Below, piece after piece: positions 25,604-33,879 of a stretch of 64,000 nucleotides of DNA (position 1 is the stretch's first letter; every line of letters begins with the position of its first letter). A program made the position numbers and the translations under genes. This DNA is from CAVORB01 sp963736235 (GTDB lineage Bacteria > Pseudomonadota > Gammaproteobacteria > Chromatiales > Chromatiaceae). The DNA lies in contig CAVTOR010000005.1 of the NCBI GenBank assembly GCA_963736235.1, positions 310,001 to 374,000 of the forward strand, read 5' to 3'. A model generated the notes under the pieces. It did not search any database, had not been told where the DNA came from, and worked only from the letters and a program-made list of their open reading frames with translations.

Positions 25604-26227
25604 ATGAAGCCCGATTCAATGAGTGCAGTTGCCGCCGAGATACCCTCCACCCTGGATGCCGACGGCAGCGCGCGCGCCGGCGTATACGCCCTGCTGGGCG
25701 CGCTGCTACGCGACGTACCCTCGGCTAAGTTGCTGGAGCAGGTCCGACACCTGGACTCGGCCACCGGGCGCGACGACTTCGCGCTTGCCTGGGAGGGGCT
25801 GCGGCTCGGCGTACAGCAGGCGCGGCCGGCGGAGCTCGACGACGAGTTCCACCTGCTGTTCATCGGGCTGGGCAGGGGAGAGCTGGTGCCTTACGGCTCC
25901 TGGTATCAGACCGGCTTCCTGATGGAGCAGCCCTTGGGTGTGCTGAGGCGGGATCTGGCCCGTCTCGGTTTCGAGCGCCAGCCCGATGTCCGCGAGCCGG
26001 AGGACCACGTGGCGGCCCTGTGCGAGGTGATGGGACAGCTGGCGGTCGATCCGGCTATATCCATCGAGCAGCAGCGGGCGTTCTTCCGGGCGCATCTGGG
26101 TTCCTGGATCGACCGCTTCTGGTCGGATCTCGACGCGGCGGAGACCGCCGTTTTCTACAAGGCCGTGGCGCGGCTTGGCGCCGCCTTCACCGCCCTCGAG
26201 CGGCGTTACCTGGAGATGGAGACCTGA
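25604..26227 (+). CDS. TorD/DmsD-family molybdoenzyme chaperone
   Basis: The all-helical 207-residue protein carries the family signature: LDDEFHLLFIGLGRGELVPY, then GSWYQTGFLMEQPLGVLRRD, and the helix EPEDHVAALCEVMGQL. These chaperones bind the TAT signal of a specific molybdoenzyme and hold it until cofactor is inserted. Position directly before the TAT peptide gene and FdhA points to FdhA as client. A 159-base gap separates it from the polyferredoxin; no terminator is evident there. Confidence 0.9.
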   Translation: MKPDSMSAVAAEIPSTLDADGSARAGVYALLGALLRDVPSAKLLEQVRHLDSATGRDDFALAWEGLRLGVQQARPAELDDEFHLLFIGLGRGELVPYGSWYQTGFLMEQPLGVLRRDLARLGFERQPDVREPEDHVAALCEVMGQLAVDPAISIEQQRAFFRAHLGSWIDRFWSDLDAAETAVFYKAVARLGAAFTALERRYLEMET

Positions 26228-26323
26228 GGCGCGCCAGCGCGGGATCGACCGCTTACGCACCCAGCTACACCGATTGCGCGCGGTGACCAGCCGCGATCCT
26301 AGAGACACGAGAGGTTACTGAAC

Positions 26324-26527
26324 ATGAAAGAGCAGGACAGCCGTAGTTCCAGCAGGCGCGAATTTCTGAAAACCGGCGCCGCCGTTGGGGCGGGTGCTGC
26401 CGCATCGACCTTGCTTCCCGGCGTTGCGGCGGCCGCGGAGGTCGAGGCGCCAGCGCCGACCGAAGCCAAGAAGGGCTATCAGCTCACCCAGCACGTCCTC
26501 GACTACTACAGGACGGCAAAGCTGTAG
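26324..26527 (+). CDS. Formate dehydrogenase region TAT-signal small protein
   Basis: The 67-residue protein opens with SSRREFLKTGAAVGAGAAAS, a twin-arginine signal, and the mature part is only about 30 residues (AKKGYQLTQHVLDYYRTAKL). This matches the TIGR02811 family seen only next to fdhA. Its role is unknown; it may be a small subunit or carrier exported with FdhA. GAGAGG lies before the start. Confidence 0.9.
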   Translation: MKEQDSRSSSRREFLKTGAAVGAGAAASTLLPGVAAAAEVEAPAPTEAKKGYQLTQHVLDYYRTAKL

Positions 26528-26620
26528 CGGCGCGCCCGCGGTCGCTCGCCCGACCGCCTGCGCCAGACGGCCCGAAACCCGATTTCGATCTACGCGCGGT
26601 TTTCCGAACCGGAGAGAGCG

Positions 26621-29536
26621 ATGAAACTCGTCAAAAAGTCTTCCACCCCGTCCCCCGAGGCCGGCCGCAAAGCCGCGGTCACCGGGCTCGCCGTCAACCG
26701 CCGCGACTTCCTGCGCAACAGCGGTCTGGTGGCGGGCGGCGCGGCACTCGCCGCCAGCCTGTCCCCGGGCATGATGCGCAAGGCCCGCGCCACGGCGGAG
26801 GTGCCGACCGCGCCCGGCGACACCAGGACCGCGCGCACCATCTGCACGCACTGCTCGGTGGGTTGCGGTATCTACGCGAAGGTCGAGAACGGGGTGTGGA
26901 CCGGGCAGGAGCCGGCCTTCGATCATCCCTTCAACCTGGGCGCGCATTGCGCCAAAGGCGCGTCGGTGCGGGAGCACGGTCACGGTGACCGCCGGCTGAA
27001 ATATCCTATGAAGCTGGTCGACGGAAAATGGAAGCGCATCTCCTGGGACGAGGCGGTCAACGAGGTCGGGGACCGGATGCTCCAGATCCGCGAGCAGTCC
27101 GGACCGGATTCGGTCTACTGGCTGGGGTCCGCCAAGCACAGCAACGAGCAGGCCTACCTGTTCCGCAAGTTCGCGGCCCTGTGGGGCACCAACAACGTGG
27201 ATCACCAGGCCCGTATCTGCCACTCCACGACGGTCGCCGGCGTCGCCAACACCTGGGGTTACGGCGCCATGACCAACTCCTACAACGACATCCACAACTC
27301 CAAGGCGATCCTGATCATCGGCGGTAACCCGGCGGAGGCGCATCCCGTATCGCTCCAGCACGTGTTCCGCGGCAAGGAGCGTAACAACGCGCCCTTGATC
27401 GTGATCGACCCGCGCTTCACGCGCACCGCGGCCCATGCCGATCACTTCGTCCGCATCCGTCCCGGAACCGACGTGCCCTTGGTCTACGGCATGCTCTGGC
27501 ACATCTTCCAGAACGGCTGGGAGGACAAGGAGTTCATCCGCCAGCGCGTGTACGGCATGGACGAGGTGAAGGCCGAGATCTCCAAGTGGACGCCCGACGA
27601 GGTGGAACGGGTCACGGGCGTGCCTGAGGAGTTGGTCTACCGGGCGGCTAAGCTGATGGCCGACAACCGCCCCGGCACCTTCATCTGGTGCATGGGCGGC
27701 ACGCAGCACACGATCGGCAACAACAACACCCGCGCCTACTGCATCTTCCAACTCGCGCTTGGCAACATGGGCGTCTCCGGCGGCGGCACCAACATCTTCC
27801 GCGGCCATGACAACGTGCAGGGTGCCACGGACCTGGGCGTGCTTTCGCATACGCTGCCCGGCTACTACGGCCTGGCGGAGGGTTCATGGAAGCACTGGGC
27901 CAACGTGTGGGGCGTTGACTTTGAGTGGCTCAAGGCCCGCTTCGACCGCGAGCAGAGCCCCGGCGAGTACTTCAGCGAGGAGGGGTATGTCGCCGACAAG
28001 GTCGTCGACGCGATGAACGAGAACGGCATCCCGGTCTCGCGCTGGATCGATGGCGTGCTGGAGGACAAGGGCAACATCGCCCAGCGCGACAACGTGCGCG
28101 CCATGGTCTTCTGGGGTCATGCCCCGAACAGCCAGACCCGTGGCCCCGAGATGAAGAAGGCCATGGAAAAGCTGGACATGATGGTCATCATCGACCCCTA
28201 CCCGACGGTATCGGCCGTCATGCACGACCGAACCGACGGCGTCTATCTCCTTCCGGCCTGCACCCAGTTCGAGACCATCGGTTCGGTGACGGCGTCCAAC
28301 CGGTCGCTGCAGTGGCGCGACAAGGTGATCGATCCGCTGTTCGAGTCCCTGCCGGATCACACCATCATGTACAAGCTGGCCAACAAGCTCGGCTTCGCCG
28401 ACGAGCTGTGCAAGAACATCGAGGTCAAGGGCGAGGAGCCCGTGGTCGAGGACATCACCCGCGAGTTCAACCGCGGCATGTGGACCATCGGCTATACGGG
28501 TCAGAGCCCGGAACGCCTGAAGCTGCACCAGCAGAACTGGCATACGTTCGACGTCACCAGCCTCGAGGCCATCGGCGGTGCCGCCGACGGCGACTATTAC
28601 GGGATGCCCTGGCCGTGCTGGGGAACCGCCGAGATGAAACATCCGGGGTCGCCGAACCTCTACGATACCTCTAGGCCGGTGGCCAGGGGCGGGCTGCCCT
28701 TCCGCGCCCGCTTCGGCGTCGAGCGCGACGGGGTGAATCTGCTCGCCGAGGATTCTTACACCCAGGGGTCGGAGATCGAGAGCGGCTATCCCGAGTTCAC
28801 CGCGGACCTGCTCAAGCAGCTCGGCTGGTGGGACGACCTGAGCGAAGAGGAGAAGCAGCTCGCCGAGGGCAAGAACTGGAAGACTGACCTTTCCGGCGGC
28901 CTTCAGCGCGTGGTCATCAATCACGGTTGCGCCCCCTACGGCAACGCCAAGGCCCGCTGCGTGGTCTGGACCTTCCCCGATCCGGTGCCCATTCACCGCG
29001 AGCCGCTCTACACCTCCCGCCGCGACCTGGTGGAGAAGTATCCGACCTACGAGGACCGGAAGAACTTCTACCGCCTGCCGACGCGCTACCAATCCATCCA
29101 GGCCACGGACTACTCACAGGACTTCCCGCTCATCTTCACCAGCGGGCGTCTGGTCGAGTACGAGGGCGGCGGTGACGAGACGCGTTCCAACGCCTGGCTG
29201 GCGGAGCTGCAGCAGGACATGTTCGCCGAGATCAACCCGCGCGATGCCAACAACGCGAACATTCGCGACGGCAAGGACGTCTGGATCGAGACGCCGGAAG
29301 GGGCGCGCATCAAGGTCAAGGCGCAGGTGACTAACCGAGTGGCCTCGGGCGTGGTGTTCACCCCCTTCCATTTCGGAGGCCACTTCCAGGGCAAGGACCT
29401 GCGTTCCAAGTACCCGGAGGGCGCCGACCCTTACGTGCTGGGGGAGGCCTGCAACACGGCGTTCACCTATGGCTACGACTCGGTGACCGCCATGCAGGAG
29501 ACCAAATGTTCCCTGTGCAAGATCTATCCCGCTTGA
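26621..29536 (+). CDS. fdhA: Formate dehydrogenase catalytic subunit FdhA (Cys form)
   Basis: This 971-residue molybdopterin enzyme oxidises formate to CO2 on the periplasmic side. A TAT signal is present (VNRRDFLRNSGLVAGGAALA). The N-terminal [4Fe-4S] site is ICTHCSVGCGIYAKV plus a later Cys in LGAHCAKGAS. The Mo ligand is Cys in ARICHSTTVAGV, where many homologues have selenocysteine, followed by the catalytic His. Cofactor-binding blocks include LIIGGNPAEAHP and the C-terminal FTSGRLVEYEGGGDETRSN. The protein ends KCSLCKIYPA. GGAGAG precedes the ATG. Operon position and subunits B and C indicate a quinone-reducing FdhABC complex. Confidence 0.95.
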   Translation: MKLVKKSSTPSPEAGRKAAVTGLAVNRRDFLRNSGLVAGGAALAASLSPGMMRKARATAEVPTAPGDTRTARTICTHCSVGCGIYAKVENGVWTGQEPAFDHPFNLGAHCAKGASVREHGHGDRRLKYPMKLVDGKWKRISWDEAVNEVGDRMLQIREQSGPDSVYWLGSAKHSNEQAYLFRKFAALWGTNNVDHQARICHSTTVAGVANTWGYGAMTNSYNDIHNSKAILIIGGNPAEAHPVSLQHVFRGKERNNAPLIVIDPRFTRTAAHADHFVRIRPGTDVPLVYGMLWHIFQNGWEDKEFIRQRVYGMDEVKAEISKWTPDEVERVTGVPEELVYRAAKLMADNRPGTFIWCMGGTQHTIGNNNTRAYCIFQLALGNMGVSGGGTNIFRGHDNVQGATDLGVLSHTLPGYYGLAEGSWKHWANVWGVDFEWLKARFDREQSPGEYFSEEGYVADKVVDAMNENGIPVSRWIDGVLEDKGNIAQRDNVRAMVFWGHAPNSQTRGPEMKKAMEKLDMMVIIDPYPTVSAVMHDRTDGVYLLPACTQFETIGSVTASNRSLQWRDKVIDPLFESLPDHTIMYKLANKLGFADELCKNIEVKGEEPVVEDITREFNRGMWTIGYTGQSPERLKLHQQNWHTFDVTSLEAIGGAADGDYYGMPWPCWGTAEMKHPGSPNLYDTSRPVARGGLPFRARFGVERDGVNLLAEDSYTQGSEIESGYPEFTADLLKQLGWWDDLSEEEKQLAEGKNWKTDLSGGLQRVVINHGCAPYGNAKARCVVWTFPDPVPIHREPLYTSRRDLVEKYPTYEDRKNFYRLPTRYQSIQATDYSQDFPLIFTSGRLVEYEGGGDETRSNAWLAELQQDMFAEINPRDANNANIRDGKDVWIETPEGARIKVKAQVTNRVASGVVFTPFHFGGHFQGKDLRSKYPEGADPYVLGEACNTAFTYGYDSVTAMQETKCSLCKIYPA

Positions 29537-29604
29537 TGGGGTGAGACGACCAGGTTTCCGCGGCGGGCCGAGGCCCGTACTGCTACCGAATCGGAGAAAC
29601 GAAC

Positions 29605-30240
29605 ATGGCACGAATGAAGTTTTTCTGCGACGCCGAGCGCTGCATCGAGTGCAACGGCTGCGTGACCGCCTGCAAGAACGTCAATGAGGTCCCGTGGGGC
29701 ATCAACCGCCGCCGGGTGGTGACCATCAACGACGGCGAGCCGGGTGAGCGCTCCATGTCGGTGGCCTGCATGCACTGCTCAGACGCCCCGTGCATGGCGG
29801 TCTGCCCCGTCGACTGTTTCTACCAGACCGACGACGGCTTGGTGCTGCACGACAAGGACATCTGCATCGGCTGCGGCTATTGCTTTTACGCCTGCCCCTT
29901 CGGTGCGCCCCAGTTCCCGACCGAGGGCAGCTTCGGCTCCCGCGGCAAGATGGACAAGTGCACCTTCTGCGCCGGCGGTCCGCAGCCGGACAACAGCTCG
30001 GAGGAGTTCCGCGAGTACGGTGCCAACCGGTTGTCGCAAGGCAAGCTTCCGGCCTGTGCCGAGATGTGCGCGACCAAGGCCCTGCTGGCGGGCGATGCGG
30101 ACGTGGTGGCTGACATTTACCGCGAGCGCGTCGCCTACCGCGGTGCGATAGGGTTGCAGCGGGGTTGGGGCGTCGCCTATGGCAAGCAGGGCGTGCGCGA
30201 GAAACGCGACCTCGAAGGCAAGGCGGTCGGTAGGGACTGA
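29605..30240 (+). CDS. fdhB: Formate dehydrogenase iron-sulfur subunit FdhB
   Basis: This 211-residue electron-transfer subunit binds four [4Fe-4S] clusters. The Cys groups are CDAERCIECNGCVTACKNVN, CMHCSDAPCMAVCPVDC, CIGCGYCFYACPFGAP, and a split group in CTFCAGGP with CAEMCATKA. This is the standard arrangement of FdnH/HybA-type ferredoxin subunits. There is no C-terminal membrane helix, so the complex is held by FdhC. It follows FdhA by 68 bases. Confidence 0.95.
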   Translation: MARMKFFCDAERCIECNGCVTACKNVNEVPWGINRRRVVTINDGEPGERSMSVACMHCSDAPCMAVCPVDCFYQTDDGLVLHDKDICIGCGYCFYACPFGAPQFPTEGSFGSRGKMDKCTFCAGGPQPDNSSEEFREYGANRLSQGKLPACAEMCATKALLAGDADVVADIYRERVAYRGAIGLQRGWGVAYGKQGVREKRDLEGKAVGRD

Positions 30241-30252
30241 CCCCGACGTATT

Positions 30253-30273
30253 CGCCCCGCGTACGGTGGGGCG
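30253..30273 (+). terminator. Intercistronic hairpin between fdhB and fdhC
   Basis: CGCCCC and GGGGCG pair around a 9-base loop 12 bases after the fdhB stop. There is no T-run, so it more likely stabilises or attenuates the message than ends it. Confidence 0.35.
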
Positions 30274-30362
30274 GACGTCCTTTCCCGAGGGCCGTCGAAG
30301 GTGTGCACATCCCGTGGTGCGGCGGGCGTGTCCCTAAGTCCGCCAGCGATGACAGGTGATCC

Positions 30363-31451
30363 ATGAGCGAGAACGCCAAGGAATCGAGATGCCGCCGCTA
30401 CCGCCGAGGCTTGCGGGCGGTGCTCGCGGTGCTTGCCTTCGTCCTCGTCGTGCCGCTCGTTCCCTACGGGGTGGCGGCCACCGGCGTCGAGCTGAGCAAC
30501 CCGGGAGCGGATCTGTGGCGGGCGGTCCGTCAGCGCGTCCAGGAGCCGATGACGACCAGCGTGGACGGCATCGACGGCGCCGTGTTGATCAACACCACGG
30601 GAGAGGATTGGAAGAACTTCCGCACCAACCTGCTGGTGCCGATCGGCGGTTGGATCCTACTCGGCATCGTCGGCCTGATCACGGTGTTCTTTCTGGTGCG
30701 GGGTCGCATCCGTATCGAAGGGGGCAGATCTGGTGAGCTGGTTCCGCGTTTCTCCGTCAACCAGCGGGTGGTCCACTGGTTTGCGGCGATCCTGTTCGTG
30801 CTTCTCGCGGTGACCGGGCTAGTTCTGCTCTATGGCCGTTACGTTCTCATTCCTTTGCTCGGGCCCGAGGGCTTCTCGGCGACGGCCGCCGCCTGCAAGG
30901 AGGTCCACAACCTGTTTGGCCCCGTCTTTCCCATCGCCGTCGTCGTGCTGATCTTCCTGTTCGGCCGCGGCAACGGCTTCAAATGGCTCGACATTAAGTG
31001 GTTCCTCAAGGCGGGCGGGTTGTTCGGCCACACCATGGCGGACTCCGGCTACTACAACGGTGGCCAGAAGACATGGTTCTGGATGACCGTCCTGTTCGGC
31101 CTCGCGATCTCGATATCGGGGCTCGTGCTCAACTTTCCGGTCTTCGGCCAGGGGCGCGAGGTGATGGCGCTTGCGCACGTGTCCCATGGGGTGATCGCGG
31201 TGCTGTTCATCGCCGCATCGATCGGCCACGTTTACATCGGCACCCTCGGGATGGAGGGCGCCGTCGAGTCCATGACCCAGGGTTACGTCGATGCCAACTG
31301 GGCGAAGGAGCACCACAATCTCTGGTATGCCGAGATGGAGCGGGCCGGAATGGTGGACGTGGAGCCCAACGCCCTGGAGGAGGTCAAGCGCCACGACGAC
31401 ATCGACTTCAAGGGCTTCGGCTCGCCGGGCGCCAAGACGGGAGAGGGCTAG
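30363..31451 (+). CDS. fdhC: Formate dehydrogenase cytochrome b subunit FdhC
   Basis: This 362-residue membrane subunit anchors the complex and reduces quinone. A hydrophobic N-terminal segment (VLAVLAFVLVVPLVPYGVAA) may be a signal. The FdnI-type core of four helices follows: QRVVHWFAAILFVLLAVTGL with a heme His, EVHNLFGPVFPIAVVVLIFL with another, WFWMTVLFGLAISISGLVLN, and MALAHVSHGVIAVLFIAASI with HVY. YVDANWAKEHHNLWYAEM is the conserved C-terminal motif. The stop is 3 bases before the NarI-like gene, so the two are cotranscribed. Confidence 0.93.
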   Translation: MSENAKESRCRRYRRGLRAVLAVLAFVLVVPLVPYGVAATGVELSNPGADLWRAVRQRVQEPMTTSVDGIDGAVLINTTGEDWKNFRTNLLVPIGGWILLGIVGLITVFFLVRGRIRIEGGRSGELVPRFSVNQRVVHWFAAILFVLLAVTGLVLLYGRYVLIPLLGPEGFSATAAACKEVHNLFGPVFPIAVVVLIFLFGRGNGFKWLDIKWFLKAGGLFGHTMADSGYYNGGQKTWFWMTVLFGLAISISGLVLNFPVFGQGREVMALAHVSHGVIAVLFIAASIGHVYIGTLGMEGAVESMTQGYVDANWAKEHHNLWYAEMERAGMVDVEPNALEEVKRHDDIDFKGFGSPGAKTGEG

Positions 31452-31454
31452 CGC

Positions 31455-32096
31455 ATGTTTCTGGAGTTTGTGGAAGGCCCTTTGTGGTACGCGGCGGTGG
31501 TGATCTTCCTCGCCGGGGTGACGGTTCGCCTGATCGAGGTGCTCGCCAGGGGCGTGAAGCCGGACCTCGCCACGCCGCGCGGCCCCGGTTTGCCAGGGGC
31601 ACTGCGGACCATCGTCACCCGCTCCTGGACCGCCGAGGGATTTACCCGCGGCGCGACCTTTCACCTCGTGGCCGGCTACATGTTCCATATCGGCCTCTTC
31701 GTCCTGCTGTTCTGGGCCGCGCCTCACGTCGATTTCATCAAGGAGCGTATCCTGGGCTTCGGTTGGACGCCCGCTCCGCACTGGGTGTTCATACTCGCCG
31801 CCGACTTTGCCTTCGCGGGCCTCATCCTGCTGTGGCTGCGGCGCGCGATGCATCCGGTGATGCGCAAGATCTCCACCTTCGACGACCACGCCGGGGCCAT
31901 CCTGACCTTCGTCGTCATGTTCACGGGGTGCATGGCCCTGTTGATGAGTCACGACAGCCTGCGCGCTATACACATGCTTACGGTGTGCCTGCTCATGATC
32001 TACTTCCCCTTCAGCCGTCTCATGCACGCCTTCACCTTCGGCATCAGCCGCGGCTACACCGGCGCGGCGATGGCGCGCAAGGGCATCAGGGCCTGA
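31455..32096 (+). CDS. NarI/DsrM-like cytochrome b membrane subunit
   Basis: The 213-residue protein has five or so membrane helices: PLWYAAVVIFLAGVTVRLIE, FHLVAGYMFHIGLFVLLFWA with His residues fit for heme b, WVFILAADFAFAGLILLWLR, GAILTFVVMFTGCMALLM and IHMLTVCLLMIYFPFSRLMH. It resembles the gamma subunit of nitrate reductase and DsrM. It lies between FdhC and an HdrD-like protein, a pairing that recalls DsrM-DsrK. Together they may form a quinone-linked module exchanging electrons with the HdrD-like partner; this is inference. Confidence 0.82.
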   Translation: MFLEFVEGPLWYAAVVIFLAGVTVRLIEVLARGVKPDLATPRGPGLPGALRTIVTRSWTAEGFTRGATFHLVAGYMFHIGLFVLLFWAAPHVDFIKERILGFGWTPAPHWVFILAADFAFAGLILLWLRRAMHPVMRKISTFDDHAGAILTFVVMFTGCMALLMSHDSLRAIHMLTVCLLMIYFPFSRLMHAFTFGISRGYTGAAMARKGIRA

Positions 32097-32112
32097 AGCA
32101 GGAGCCAGCATC

Positions 32113-33408
32113 ATGCAAAAGGTCCAGACAGAGCACGATTACGAGCGTGGCGTCTCGGTGCTGCGCGACCAGATCGATGCCAAGATCGCGTCCTACTTCT
32201 CCAGCTGCGTGCATTGCGGCCTGTGCGCCGAGGCCTGCCTGTTCTACACCGAGACCGGCGACCCGCGCTACACGCCCATCTACAAGGTCGAGCCCATGCG
32301 CCGTCTCTGGCAGCGTGAGAAGACCTTCTTCGGCAAGCTCGGCAAGGCGCTGGGGATCGGCAGCGACCTCACCGCAGACGATTTCGCCGAATGGCAGGAG
32401 ATGACCTACGACAGCTGCACCCTGTGCGGGCGCTGCTCCATGGTCTGCCCGGTCGGCAACGACATCGCCTACATGATCCGCAAGCAGCGCGAGGCCTTCG
32501 CCGCGTCCGGTTACAGCCCGGAGGGGCTGCAGGCGGCGACCGAGCGCGCGCTGGAGATCGGCAGCCCCATGGGTCTCACCTTCACGGCGCTGGCCGCGCA
32601 GATCAAGCACGTGGAGAAGGCCACCGGACTCGCGGTGCCGCTCGACAAGCAGGGCGCGGAATACATGGCCTTGCTGTCCTCCATGGAGGTGATCAACTTC
32701 CCTGAGTACATCGAGAGCCTGGTGCGCATCTTCGCCGCCGCCGGGGTGAGCTGGACCCTGTCCAGCAAGGCCTTCGAGGCGACCAACAGCGGCATCCAGA
32801 TCGGAGATTCCGCGATCGCGCGCGAGCTCCTGAGCCGGGTCGTCAACGCTGCCGAGGAGCTGGGCGTCAAGTACGTCATCAGCCCGGAGTGCGGTCACGC
32901 CTACATGGCGATTCGCTGGGACGGGCCGAACCTGATCGGGCGCCGGTACAAGTTCGAGGTAGTGCATATCATGGAGCTCCTCGACCAGCTCCGCGCCGAT
33001 GGCCGCTTGCACACCGAGGGCATCGAGGAGCAACGCCTGACCTACCACGACCCCTGCCAGATCGCTCGACGGGGAGGCGTGGTCGATCAGCCGCGCAACC
33101 TGCTGCACATGGTCGCCCCGGATTATCCGGAGATGAAGGAGCACGGCCGCATGAACTGGTGCTGCGGTGGCGGCGGAGGCGTGAGCGCGAACGAGGAGAC
33201 CGAGGACCTGCGCATGGAGGTCTTCAAGCGCAAGAAGCGCCAGCTCGACGAGCTCAACGTGGATACCCTGGTGACGGGTTGCGCCAACTGCCGCATCGTC
33301 ATCGAGGAAGGGCTGGAGCATTACGAGATGGACATCGCCGTCACCGGTCTCACGGAGCTCATTGCCGAGCACCTGAAGGACGAGGACAAATCGGCACCGG
33401 CGGGGTAG
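32113..33408 (+). CDS. HdrD/DsrK-like (Fe-S)-binding protein
   Basis: This 431-residue cytoplasmic protein has two ferredoxin-type Cys groups, CVHCGLCAEACLFYTETGDP and CTLCGRCSMVCPVGND, followed by two CCG-type domains. The first CCG domain has CGHAYMAIRW and YHDPCQIARR; the second has NWCCGGGGGVSAN and TGCANCRIVIEEG. This is the plan of the catalytic subunit of heterodisulfide reductase and of DsrK. It is 16 bases after the NarI-like gene. The substrate is unknown, possibly a disulfide or a linked redox partner. Confidence 0.88.
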   Translation: MQKVQTEHDYERGVSVLRDQIDAKIASYFSSCVHCGLCAEACLFYTETGDPRYTPIYKVEPMRRLWQREKTFFGKLGKALGIGSDLTADDFAEWQEMTYDSCTLCGRCSMVCPVGNDIAYMIRKQREAFAASGYSPEGLQAATERALEIGSPMGLTFTALAAQIKHVEKATGLAVPLDKQGAEYMALLSSMEVINFPEYIESLVRIFAAAGVSWTLSSKAFEATNSGIQIGDSAIARELLSRVVNAAEELGVKYVISPECGHAYMAIRWDGPNLIGRRYKFEVVHIMELLDQLRADGRLHTEGIEEQRLTYHDPCQIARRGGVVDQPRNLLHMVAPDYPEMKEHGRMNWCCGGGGGVSANEETEDLRMEVFKRKKRQLDELNVDTLVTGCANCRIVIEEGLEHYEMDIAVTGLTELIAEHLKDEDKSAPAG

Positions 33409-33634
33409 GGCGGCTCGACCTCCTCGCGGGACTTGCAGAACTCGTCAACCTTCTCGGCCCGCGTCGAACGGATTCTCGACGTGAGGCTGACTCCCAGTAC
33501 CCTCCTGTCTATCGTCGAGCCTCGCACGCACCTTTGCCGGATCGGCTTGGTGCGTCTATGTTCGATAGGGCGGATTACCGAAAATTGGAATCGGGAATTC
33601 GGCTATTCAGAGTCGATCTGTTGCGGGGGCGAGC

Positions 33635-33835
33635 GTGCGGCGTTCCATTCTGGCAAGAAAGCGTTTGATGGCGGTCTTCCTCGTTGGCGTGATGTTGTTC
33701 TATTCGCCGTTGATTGCCCTGTTCGAGGGGTCCGCGACCCTGTTCGGTATCCCAGTGCTCTACTTCTACCTGTTCGGCGTCTGGGCGCTGGTGATTGCGT
33801 CCGCGGCAATGGTGGTCGGCGGGGTGAAGGAGTGA
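33635..33835 (+). CDS. Small two-helix membrane protein preceding the symporter-kinase
   Basis: The 66-residue protein has two hydrophobic helices, LMAVFLVGVMLFYSPLIALF and LYFYLFGVWALVIASAAMVV. Small proteins of this kind commonly precede SSS-type symporter or symporter-kinase genes. It may be a partner subunit. It is separated from the next start by 44 bases. Confidence 0.75.
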   Translation: MRRSILARKRLMAVFLVGVMLFYSPLIALFEGSATLFGIPVLYFYLFGVWALVIASAAMVVGGVKE

Positions 33836-33879
33836 GCCGATTCTTGGCGCGGGCGGCGTAGGGCAGGGGCCGGCGACCG

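Noticed and set aside
27210..27245. Selenocysteine codon in FdhA
   Set aside because: The Mo-ligand codon is TGC (Cys) in ARICHSTTVAG; no in-frame TGA is present.
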